DNA from: an uncultured Micrococcales bacterium
GTDB taxonomy: Bacteria > Actinomycetota > Actinomycetes > Actinomycetales > Microbacteriaceae
Assembly (NCBI GenBank): GCA_903824455.1
Contig: CAIJWY010000114.1
Span: forward strand, 1 to 12,042
Reading direction: 5' to 3'
Length of the DNA: 12,042 bases
Below the pieces are notes generated by a model. That model made no database searches. It was not told the DNA's origin and saw only the letters and a list, made by a program, of their open reading frames with translations. Of the stretch, positions 1 to 5,972 are shown piece by piece; the first letter of the stretch is position 1; each line of letters begins with the position of its first letter. The translations under genes and the position numbers were made by a program.

Positions 1-552
1 ATTAAACTTACGGGTTGCCTTTTCACGGCCGGTTCCAAGTTCTCTTCTGGCCGGGTCGAAGAACTGTGCCTCGAATCCGCTCAAGTCAATCGACGTCACG
101 TCGGCATTCTCTACTCTGGCGTTATCGAACGGGGCAAGGTTATAGGCGGCGCAGGCTGCGGTAACTTCATCTAGCTCAACCGCCACCACATTCAAGTCGA
201 TGGCAGCCATGGCTAAGCTTTCCGAACCGATTCCACAACCGAGGTCGGCCACTCGAGCGAGTCCGGCACCGCGGAATCGTCCGGCGTGAAGAGCCGCCAC
301 CTCGAGTCGAGAGGCTTGCTCGAGGCCGTCTTCGGTGAAAAACATCCGATCGGCGAATTCTCCGAACTTAGCTCTAGCTCTAGAGCGCAGTTTGGCTTGG
401 GTGAGCACGTTTGCTACCAGACCGGCGTCATGGCCGGCCGCGCGCAGGCGAGAAACGGTTTTTACGACATCTACCTTGGTGTCGAGAACCACCTCGGCCA
501 GCAGAGCCTGACCTTCCGGTGATAGCAGTTTCACAAAATCGCCATGGAGCAT
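1..552 (-). CDS. Class I SAM-dependent methyltransferase, THUMP-like family (3' end beyond window)
   Basis: The minus strand is open from an ATG at 552 down to base 1 without a stop, giving 184 residues of a longer protein. Residues 101-110 (VADLGCGIGS) form the glycine-rich SAM-binding motif I of a Rossmann methyltransferase. VELDE at 125-129 fits the acidic end of strand 2 that holds the SAM ribose. FDPARR at 165-170 sits where motif IV is expected; that wording is typical of actinobacterial methyltransferases annotated with a THUMP-like domain. The first ~95 residues are helical and charged and would be the family's N-terminal region. The substrate is unknown; a role in RNA modification is only a family-level guess. 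No Shine-Dalgarno precedes the ATG, but TAGTTT lies 6 nt upstream (564-559), so the mRNA may be leaderless. It is divergent from groES and shares the CIRCE region with it. I am confident of the fold and unsure of the function. Confidence 0.82.
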   Translation of the reverse strand, partial: MLHGDFVKLLSPEGQALLAEVVLDTKVDVVKTVSRLRAAGHDAGLVANVLTQAKLRSRARAKFGEFADRMFFTEDGLEQASRLEVAALHAGRFRGAGLARVADLGCGIGSESLAMAAIDLNVVAVELDEVTAACAAYNLAPFDNARVENADVTSIDLSGFEAQFFDPARRELGTGREKATRKFN

Positions 553-561
553 GAACCAAAA

Positions 562-588
562 CTAGCACTCTACTTGCGTGAGTGCTAA
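562..588. promoter_or_regulatory. CIRCE element (HrcA operator) upstream of groES
   Basis: The half-sites CTAGCACTC (562-570) and GAGTGCTAA (580-588) are separated by exactly 9 bases. This matches the CIRCE consensus TTAGCACTC-N9-GAGTGCTAA except for the outermost base of the left half. CIRCE is the known binding site of the heat-shock repressor HrcA on groE promoters. The right part of the spacer (574-579) coincides with the proposed groES -35 box, so bound HrcA would block RNA polymerase. The left half also touches the possible promoter of the divergent methyltransferase. Confidence 0.93.
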
Positions 589-602
589 CGGTGATTTAGA
601 CT
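574..602 (+). promoter_or_regulatory. Putative sigma-70-type promoter of groES
   Basis: TTGCGT (574-579) and TAGACT (597-602) are 17 bp apart, the ideal spacing for a housekeeping promoter. The -35 box lies inside the CIRCE spacer, as expected for an HrcA-repressed gene. Transcription would begin near 609-610, leaving a leader of about 45 nt before the GTG start at 655. Confidence 0.6.
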
Positions 603-654
603 AGAAGCAATGCCGATTAGGCAAAACCCAATGATTTATAAAGAAGAGGTCAAT

Positions 655-951
655 GTGTCGGTAACTATCAAGCCACTTGAAGATCGCATCGTCGTTCGTC
701 CACTAGAGGCAGAGACCGTAACCGCGTCGGGTCTGGTAATTCCAGACACCGCCAAAGAGCGTCCGCAGGAAGCCGAAGTAATCGCTGTTGGCCCAGGTCG
801 CGTAGACGACTCTGGCAAGCGCATCCCGGTAGATGTAGCTGTTGGCGACAAGGTTATCTTCTCAAAGTACGGCGGCACCGAGCTTAAGTACAACAACGAA
901 GAGTACCTAGTGCTCTCGGCCCGCGACGTTCTTGCAATCGTCGTTCACTAA
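655..951 (+). CDS. groES: Co-chaperonin GroES (Hsp10)
   Basis: This encodes a 98-residue GroES, the normal family length. Seven copies form the lid that closes the GroEL folding chamber in the cytoplasm. The family landmarks are present: the N-terminal SVTIKPLEDRIVVRP strand, the mobile loop region TVTASGLVIPDTAKERPQ that contacts GroEL, the VIAVGPGR stretch, and the C-terminal KYGGTELKYNNEEYLVL and RDVLAIV segments. I chose the GTG at 655 because GAAGAGG (643-649) sits 5 nt before it and homologues begin at this point. An in-frame ATG at 610 would add 15 unconserved residues (MPIRQNPMIYKEEVN). The gene is controlled by the CIRCE element just upstream and is closed by its own terminator, so it is monocistronic. 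No groEL follows; in actinobacteria groEL is often found elsewhere, sometimes in more than one copy. Confidence 0.95.
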   Translation: MSVTIKPLEDRIVVRPLEAETVTASGLVIPDTAKERPQEAEVIAVGPGRVDDSGKRIPVDVAVGDKVIFSKYGGTELKYNNEEYLVLSARDVLAIVVH

Positions 952-964
952 ATCTAAAACCTAG

Positions 965-1000
965 AAGCAGACCCTCGAGAAATCGGGGGTCTGCTTATTT
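965..1000 (+). terminator. Rho-independent terminator after groES
   Basis: AAGCAGACCC (965-974) pairs perfectly with GGGTCTGCTT (987-996). Three more pairs (one a G-U wobble) extend the stem inward and leave the loop AGAAAT. A short T-rich tail (TTATTT) follows. It lies 13 bases after the groES stop and 17 bases before the rarD start. Confidence 0.85.
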
Positions 1001-1016
1001 AAGTAGGCTTGGGAGC

Positions 1017-1928
1017 ATGAGCGAGAAGAGCACCAGCAGAGGACTAGCTTTTGGGCTTTCCGCTTATCTAATTTGGGGAAGTTTTCCGCTAATCATCAGC
1101 GCGCTTGCCTTTGCCGGCCCCTGGGAGATTGTGGTTTGGCGAATCGTCTTCGGGTTTCTAACCGCTGCGGTGATCATGGCCTTCCGCAAAGACTTCAAAC
1201 AGCTGATCGTGATTATGAAGAACTGGAAACAGTTTCGCTGGGTGATTACCGCAGCAGTTTTGGTCATGGTGAACTGGCAAATTTACGTGATCGCCATCGT
1301 TGACCACCATGTGATTGAAGCCTCGCTCGGATATTTCATCAATCCTCTGGTGACCATCGGGCTTGCGGTTGTTTTCCTAAAAGAGCGATTGAGCAAACTT
1401 CAGTGGGCCGCGGTTGGTTTCGGCTTTATCGCAGTGGTAGTACTCACCTTCGACTACGGACGGCTTCCGTGGTTGGCGCTGAGCCTGGCATTCTCGTTCG
1501 CCGTCTACGGCTTAGCCAAGAGCAAACTCGGTGGCCAGGTATCTGCCGTAAACAGCTTCGCGCTCGAAGCAGGCCTATTGCTTCCGGTGGCAATCATCCA
1601 ACTTTGGTTTGTTGCACTAACGCCGGCTGGAATCACGTTTCTGAGCCAAGGTTTCTGGGGAGCTGCGGGCTTGAGTTTTTACGGGGTAATGACTGCGGTG
1701 CCACTGATCCTGTTCGGCCTTGCAGCCCAGCACCTACCGCTTCGTTACATCGGATTTATGCAATACCTAACTCCTAGCATCCAATTCGTGCTGGCACTAA
1801 CCGTTTTCCACGAACCAATGCCTCAGGTTCGTTGGATTGGGTTTGGTTTGGTCTGGGTTGCACTGGTTCTACTAAGTACCGACCTAATTCGCCAAAAACA
1901 GCGAAGTACCGCGATTTTGCCGGCATAA
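1017..1928 (+). CDS. rarD: EamA-family transporter, RarD type
   Basis: The 303-residue protein is almost entirely hydrophobic, with about ten membrane segments arranged as two EamA repeats, which is the RarD/DMT layout and length. Diagnostic stretches are GLSAYLIWGSFPLI near the N-terminus (residues 13-26), VNWQIYVIAI in segment 4, and the following EASLGYFINPLVTI. The second EamA half includes LRYIGFMQYLTPSIQF. RarD members are named after a chloramphenicol-sensitivity phenotype in Pseudomonas; the native substrate is generally unknown, and small-metabolite or amino-acid export is only a guess. The ATG at 1017 has only GGGAG one base away, too close for a normal Shine-Dalgarno. TAGGCT (1004-1009) lies 7 nt upstream, so the mRNA may be leaderless. 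The groES terminator separates it from groES. The assignment to the family is firm; the substrate is not. Confidence 0.9.
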   Translation: MSEKSTSRGLAFGLSAYLIWGSFPLIISALAFAGPWEIVVWRIVFGFLTAAVIMAFRKDFKQLIVIMKNWKQFRWVITAAVLVMVNWQIYVIAIVDHHVIEASLGYFINPLVTIGLAVVFLKERLSKLQWAAVGFGFIAVVVLTFDYGRLPWLALSLAFSFAVYGLAKSKLGGQVSAVNSFALEAGLLLPVAIIQLWFVALTPAGITFLSQGFWGAAGLSFYGVMTAVPLILFGLAAQHLPLRYIGFMQYLTPSIQFVLALTVFHEPMPQVRWIGFGLVWVALVLLSTDLIRQKQRSTAILPA

Positions 1929-1950
1929 CTATTTGGTTACGCTATGTTTC

Positions 1951-1978
1951 TTGCCCTATCCACAGCAAAACTTAGTTA
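1951..1978 (+). promoter_or_regulatory. Possible promoter of livK
   Basis: TTGCCC (1951-1956) and TAGTTA (1973-1978) are 16 bp apart in the 115-bp gap before livK. The match to sigma-70 boxes is partial, and another candidate -10 (TAAACT, 1981-1986) lies a few bases on. A separate promoter is expected because rarD is a different functional unit and livK looks highly expressed. Confidence 0.28.
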
Positions 1979-1986
1979 AGTAAACT

Positions 1987-2013
1987 GGGGAATGGACGGA
2001 GCGGGATTTCCCC
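1987..2013 (+). other. Inverted repeat in the livK leader
   Basis: GGGGAA (1987-1992) and TTCCCC (2008-2013) are complementary across a 15-nt spacer, between the possible promoter and the ribosome binding site of livK. It could be an operator or an RNA hairpin in the leader. It is short, so chance is possible. Confidence 0.25.
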
Positions 2014-2043
2014 CTCTGCCTTACTTTATTTAGGAGCAAAAAC

Positions 2044-3303
2044 ATGAGCGCTTTTTCGGCTAAGCGTGTTCTTGGTACCGTTGCTGCAGTTGCAGCAACC
2101 GCCATTGCACTCTCGGGTTGTGCAGCACCTGCACCAACCTACGCCCCAGGAGACGGTGTACTAAAGCTTGGTGGAGTTCTTCCACTAACTGGTGCACTGG
2201 CATTCCTTTCCCCACCTGAAATTGCTGGTGTAGACCTAGCAATCAAGGACATCAATGAAGCTGGTGGTGTTTTAGGAAAGCCTGTTGAATGGGCTCTAGA
2301 AGACTCAAGCGACGGCGACCACGCTGAAGTTGCACCTGCATCAGCCACCAAGCTTCTTGCTGCTGGTGTTGACGCAATCGTTGGTGCTGCTGCTTCTGGT
2401 GTTACCCGTAACATCATCGACCAGATCACCAAGGCTAAGACCGTACAGATCTCGATGTCGAACACCGCACCTGACCTTTCAGAGTGGGCAGACGGCGGTT
2501 ACTACTTCCGTACCGCTCCATCTGACCTACTTCAGGGTGGCGTTGTTGGAAACCTAATCGTTAAAGATGGCAACGAAAACGTTGGCGTAATCTTCCAGGA
2601 CACCGCCTACGGCCAGGGTCTAGAGAAGAAGGCTGCCGCAGTTATCGAAGCCGCTGGTGCAACCGTTGTTGCTGCCGAAGCATTCCCTGAAGGCGAGTCG
2701 AACTTCGACACCATCGTTGACAAGGTTATTGCTGCTGGCGCCGACTCGGTACTAGTAATCTCATACGACGAAGTTAAGAAGATCGTTCCTGCACTACAGA
2801 AGAAGAGCTTCGATGGTTCGAAGATCTACCTAGTAGACGGAAACCTTGCTAACTTCTCAGACCAGGCATGGGCTGGTTACCTAACCGGTGCCCAGGGTAC
2901 CCTTCCTGGTGGCGAGACTGACGCAGCTTTCAAGCAGCGCGCAGCCGACCTATACCAGGCAAACTACGGTAAAGAACTTACCGAGTTTGCTTACCTAGCT
3001 GAGTCATACGACGCTGTTATGTTGCTAGCACTTGCTGCTCAGCAGGCTGGCAACGACTCTGGTGAAGCCATCATGAACAACATGACATCGGTTTCAACCG
3101 GTGGCGAGAAGGTTAAGACCTTCGCTGATGGCCTAGCTGCAATCAAGGCTGGCAAAGACATCGACTACGAGGGCTTCTCTGGCCCAATCGAGTTCGATGC
3201 CAACGGTGACCCAACCGGTGCCTCAATTGGTATCTGGAAGTATGTTGACGGATCAGGTGTCAGTGCTCTACAGAGCGTTGTTGCCGGTAACTCGGTCAAG
3301 TAA
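2044..3303 (+). CDS. livK: Branched-chain amino-acid-type ABC transporter substrate-binding lipoprotein (LivK-like)
   Basis: This 419-residue protein is the extracellular substrate-binding subunit of a HAAT/Liv-type importer. It begins with a lipoprotein signal: charged start, alanine/valine-rich core, then the lipobox LSGC with the lipidated cysteine at residue 26. The mature part has the Peripla_BP_6 type I fold. Visible landmarks are LKLGGVLPLTGALAF after the linker, AGVDLAIKDINEAGGVLG, and VGAAASGVTRNIIDQ, followed by a second lobe with VGVIFQDTAYGQG and ADSVLVISYDEVKKIVPAL. The start is fixed by AGGAG (2032-2036), 7 nt before the ATG. Its codon use is strongly skewed to GCT/GCA, GTT, GGT and CTA/CTT, unlike the neighbouring liv genes, which suggests high expression. 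It is transcribed alone and faces its partner operon livHMGF tail to tail. Leucine/isoleucine/valine is the family default; other amino acids, amides or urea cannot be excluded. Confidence 0.9.
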   Translation: MSAFSAKRVLGTVAAVAATAIALSGCAAPAPTYAPGDGVLKLGGVLPLTGALAFLSPPEIAGVDLAIKDINEAGGVLGKPVEWALEDSSDGDHAEVAPASATKLLAAGVDAIVGAAASGVTRNIIDQITKAKTVQISMSNTAPDLSEWADGGYYFRTAPSDLLQGGVVGNLIVKDGNENVGVIFQDTAYGQGLEKKAAAVIEAAGATVVAAEAFPEGESNFDTIVDKVIAAGADSVLVISYDEVKKIVPALQKKSFDGSKIYLVDGNLANFSDQAWAGYLTGAQGTLPGGETDAAFKQRAADLYQANYGKELTEFAYLAESYDAVMLLALAAQQAGNDSGEAIMNNMTSVSTGGEKVKTFADGLAAIKAGKDIDYEGFSGPIEFDANGDPTGASIGIWKYVDGSGVSALQSVVAGNSVK

Positions 3304-3323
3304 CTAACTACCTTCGGGTATAA

Positions 3324-3360
3324 CGAATCCCCCCAAGCGATGCTTGGGGGGATTCGCTTA
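3324..3360. terminator. Shared, probably bidirectional terminator between livK and livF
   Basis: Bases 3324-3338 (CGAATCCCCCCAAGC) and 3342-3356 (GCTTGGGGGGATTCG) form a perfect 15-bp inverted repeat around GAT. The innermost pairs probably stay open. It begins 20 bases after the livK stop and ends 53 bases before the livF stop on the opposite strand. The T tract is weak on both sides (CTTATCC on plus, TTATACC on minus), but the stem is long and GC-rich, and the position suits termination in both directions. Confidence 0.8.
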
Positions 3361-3409
3361 TCCGTGACCAGAGAGAGCGGGCACGGAAATCGTGCGGTGG
3401 TGATTGGTT

Positions 3410-4141
3410 TTAAAGCTCGGCTAGGTTGCCCAGGTAGAGTTCGATCATCTTCGGGTCGTTTAGCAGGTCGCGACCGGAACCGGTGTGAGCATCCTTGCCC
3501 TGATCTAACACGTAGGCGCGGTCGCAAATCTGCAGGCATCGACGAGCATTCTGCTCAACCATGATTACCGTTACCCCGGCCTCGTTTACTTCCTTAACGC
3601 GAATGAAGGTTTCGTCCTGGCGAACCGGTGAAAGTCCGGCCGAAGGTTCATCGAGTAGTAGCACTGAAGGATCAATCATCAGGGCTCGACCCATGGCCAC
3701 CATCTGACGTTCACCACCGGAGAGGCTACCCGCGCGCTGGTGACGACGTTTGCCTAGGTCTGGAAAGATGCCAGTAACAAACTCAAACCGCTCGTTGAAG
3801 CGCTTTGGCGTTTGGAAAATGCCCATCTGCAAGTTCTCCTCGATGGTTAGGCTCGGGAACACGTTGTCGCTCTGCGGAACGAAAGCAACTCCCTTGGCAA
3901 CCAGCTTGTTGGCCTTGAGGTTGGTGATTTCTTCACCCTTCAACGTGATTTTTCCGCTGCGAACACTCACCAATCCGAAGATTGCTTTGAGCAGGGTCGA
4001 CTTACCGGCGCCATTTGGGCCGATGATGCCAATTAGCTCACCTTCATTAGCGGTGAGCGAACATTCGTTCAAGATATTGATACCCGGTAGGTAACCGGCA
4101 TCGACCCGGTCGACGTGAATTACTGGTGTTGGATTCGCCAT
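3410..4141 (-). CDS. livF: Branched-chain amino-acid-type ABC transporter ATP-binding protein LivF
   Basis: This 243-residue protein is one of two cytoplasmic ATPase subunits driving the Liv importer. Motifs in order are Walker A GPNGAGKST (41-49), the Q-loop at VPQ (Q90), signature LSGGE (140-144), and Walker B LLLDEP (161-166) followed by SAGLSP. The switch position reads VEQN (residues 195-198), with glutamine where most ABC ATPases have histidine; that is normal for LivF. The length is slightly above the usual ~235. The ATG at 4141 lies 2 bases after the livG stop, with a GAAGGG-like ribosome binding site inside the end of livG, so translation is probably coupled. It is the last gene of the livHMGF operon and ends near the shared hairpin. 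Confidence 0.93.
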   Translation of the reverse strand: MANPTPVIHVDRVDAGYLPGINILNECSLTANEGELIGIIGPNGAGKSTLLKAIFGLVSVRSGKITLKGEEITNLKANKLVAKGVAFVPQSDNVFPSLTIEENLQMGIFQTPKRFNERFEFVTGIFPDLGKRRHQRAGSLSGGERQMVAMGRALMIDPSVLLLDEPSAGLSPVRQDETFIRVKEVNEAGVTVIMVEQNARRCLQICDRAYVLDQGKDAHTGSGRDLLNDPKMIELYLGNLAEL

Positions 4142-4143
4142 GA

Positions 4144-4986
4144 CTATTTACCCTTCTTCATGGTTCCAAGGTCGGTGTCGTGGTGTGCGCCTAGGTAAGC
4201 ATCGATAACGGCCTGATCTTTCATGACCACGCTAGGTTCTCCCTCGGCGACAACCCGACCCTCGGCCATTACGATAACCCAGTCGGAAATGTGGCGCACC
4301 ATATGCATGTTGTGCTCAACAAACAGAACGGTGGTTCCGTTGGCCTTAAGGCCCTTGATGTGCTCCAACAGACTTTGGGTTAGCGCTGGGTTTACCCCTG
4401 CCATCGGCTCATCTAGCATGATCAGAGTTGGCTTACCCATTAGAGCTCGAGCCATTTCCAAAAGTTTGCGCTGACCGCCGGAAAGGCTTCCTGCGTAATC
4501 TTCACGTTTTTCATTCAACTTGAATCGCTTCAATAGGTCGTCTGCAGTTTGCGTGATGAGAGCTTCCTCACCTTTCCATAAAAACCTGAACAACGAAGAG
4601 AAGAAATTCTCGCCACGCTGTTTCTGGGCGCCGAGACGCATGTTCTCAATTACCGTCATCGCGCTAAGCGATTTCGTCAACTGGAAGGTTCGAATCATCC
4701 CACGACGAGCAACCTTGTAGGAAGAAACGCCAGCTAGGTTTTTGCCTTCGAAAGACCAGGCCCCGGTGTTCGGTTTATCGAAGCCAGTAAGTAGGTTGAA
4801 GAGGGTGGTCTTACCAGCTCCATTAGGCCCGATCAGGGCGGTGATCTTGCCCCGAGGGATTTCCAGGTGCTCAACGTTCACCGCGGTGAGACCGCCAAAC
4901 TGTCGAGTAACGTTATCGGCTACCAAGATGGGGTCGATTTTTTTGCAACCTGGCTCGCCCTTGCCCACAGCAATGTCATTAGCCAT
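4144..4986 (-). CDS. livG: Branched-chain amino-acid-type ABC transporter ATP-binding protein LivG
   Basis: This is the second ATPase of the Liv importer, 280 residues from the chosen start. Walker A is GPNGAGKT (53-60), Q102 lies in RTFQLT, the signature is LSGGQ (168-172), Walker B is LIMLDEP (188-194), and the switch histidine is H225 in FVEHN. The MAGVNP stretch after Walker B and the AYLGAH end are typical of LivG. I chose the ATG at 4986 because AAGGAG lies 10-11 nt upstream and the start overlaps the livM stop by 8 nt, a normal coupled junction. An in-frame ATG at 5013 would add 9 residues buried within livM and is less likely. The tail after AYLG (HHDTDLGTMKKGK) is longer than usual and charged. 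It pairs with LivF under the LivH/LivM channel. Confidence 0.93.
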   Translation of the reverse strand: MANDIAVGKGEPGCKKIDPILVADNVTRQFGGLTAVNVEHLEIPRGKITALIGPNGAGKTTLFNLLTGFDKPNTGAWSFEGKNLAGVSSYKVARRGMIRTFQLTKSLSAMTVIENMRLGAQKQRGENFFSSLFRFLWKGEEALITQTADDLLKRFKLNEKREDYAGSLSGGQRKLLEMARALMGKPTLIMLDEPMAGVNPALTQSLLEHIKGLKANGTTVLFVEHNMHMVRHISDWVIVMAEGRVVAEGEPSVVMKDQAVIDAYLGAHHDTDLGTMKKGK

Positions 4987-5962
4987 TGAAACGCAGCTCC
5001 TTCTTGTTTCCAAAGATGCCTTGCGGGCGGAATATGACCAACAGCATCAGCGCCAGTCCGATCAGGATGAAACGAATTTGAGCCACCTGTGGCTGGTCTA
5101 GGAATGGCAACCAACCGATTGCTACCAAACCGGCAAGAAGCTCGTTGGTGAGGGTGAGGAGCACGAAGAACAACATGCCACCGGCAATCGGTCCAAGAAT
5201 TGTGGCCGCACCACCCAGTAGCAGTACGGTCCAGATCATGAACGTGAAAGTGGTAACCCAGGTTGATGGCTGAACGTTGGACATGCTGATGACGAAGACT
5301 ATTCCTCCGAGGCCAGCAAATAACCCACCGATGATGAGCGACTGCAACTTATAGAAGAAGACGTTTTTACCGAGGCTGCGCACGGCATCCTCATCTTCTC
5401 GGATTCCTTTTAGAACTCGTCCCCATGGGGATTTCATCATTAGGGATACCAGGATTGCCGAAACCGCAACCGCTGAGAAAGCCACAAGTCGCAACCAAAC
5501 CTGTTCCTCGGTCCAGGTGAATAACCCAAGATTGTATTCAGCCTTGGGGACCGGGTTCCAGGTGTAGAACTCATAGCCAAACTGGCTTAGCCCATTCGAA
5601 CCGCCGGTTACTTCTGCGAAACCGCTGGTCGACATCAGGTAGCGGAAAACTTCGGCGGCGGCGATGGTCACAATCGCCAAATAGTCGGCTCTTAGTCGAA
5701 GGGTTGGAATTCCCAAAAATAGAGCGAAAGCAACCACGCAAAGCAGGGCGAAACCCATGGCTCCAAGAAGAGGCAACTTGAGGGTTAGAACTCCGATTGC
5801 CATTCCGTAGGCTCCTACAGCGGCGAACGCGGCTTGTCCGAAGTTCAGCAAACCGGTAAAACCAAAGTGCACCGAGAGCCCGATGGCGCAGAGAATGTAG
5901 GCAGCAGTGAGCGGGCTAAAGAGCTCGCCGATGGCAAGTTGCAGAGTGAGCATTAAGTCCAT
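4979..5962 (-). CDS. livM: Branched-chain amino-acid-type ABC transporter permease LivM
   Basis: This 327-residue integral membrane protein is one of the two channel subunits. It shows the LivM signature VHFGFTGLLNFGQAAF (31-46), several further hydrophobic segments, and the cytoplasmic coupling loop GRVLKGIREDEDAVRSLG (181-198) that contacts the ATPases. LLGGAATILGPIAGG (248-262) and the end FRPQGIFG (311-318) are also typical. The ATG at 5962 is preceded by AGGAG with a 7-nt spacer (minus strand TAGGAGATAAACC). It starts 10 bases after the livH stop and overlaps livG by 8 nt, so all four genes form one transcript. Confidence 0.93.
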   Translation of the reverse strand: MDLMLTLQLAIGELFSPLTAAYILCAIGLSVHFGFTGLLNFGQAAFAAVGAYGMAIGVLTLKLPLLGAMGFALLCVVAFALFLGIPTLRLRADYLAIVTIAAAEVFRYLMSTSGFAEVTGGSNGLSQFGYEFYTWNPVPKAEYNLGLFTWTEEQVWLRLVAFSAVAVSAILVSLMMKSPWGRVLKGIREDEDAVRSLGKNVFFYKLQSLIIGGLFAGLGGIVFVISMSNVQPSTWVTTFTFMIWTVLLLGGAATILGPIAGGMLFFVLLTLTNELLAGLVAIGWLPFLDQPQVAQIRFILIGLALMLLVIFRPQGIFGNKKELRFNG

Positions 5963-5972
5963 GGTTTATCTC

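Noticed and set aside
286..522. Plus-strand open frame opposite the methyltransferase
   Set aside because: The minus strand reads as a coherent SAM methyltransferase through this region, and the plus-strand product has no recognisable features.
1403..1777. 124-codon plus-strand frame within rarD
   Set aside because: It is a frame-shifted shadow of rarD; the product is arginine-rich and lacks family features, while the rarD frame has clear EamA motifs.
4742..5101. Plus-strand frame opposite livG/livM
   Set aside because: It is antisense to ABC transporter genes with intact motifs; no ribosome binding site or domain was seen.
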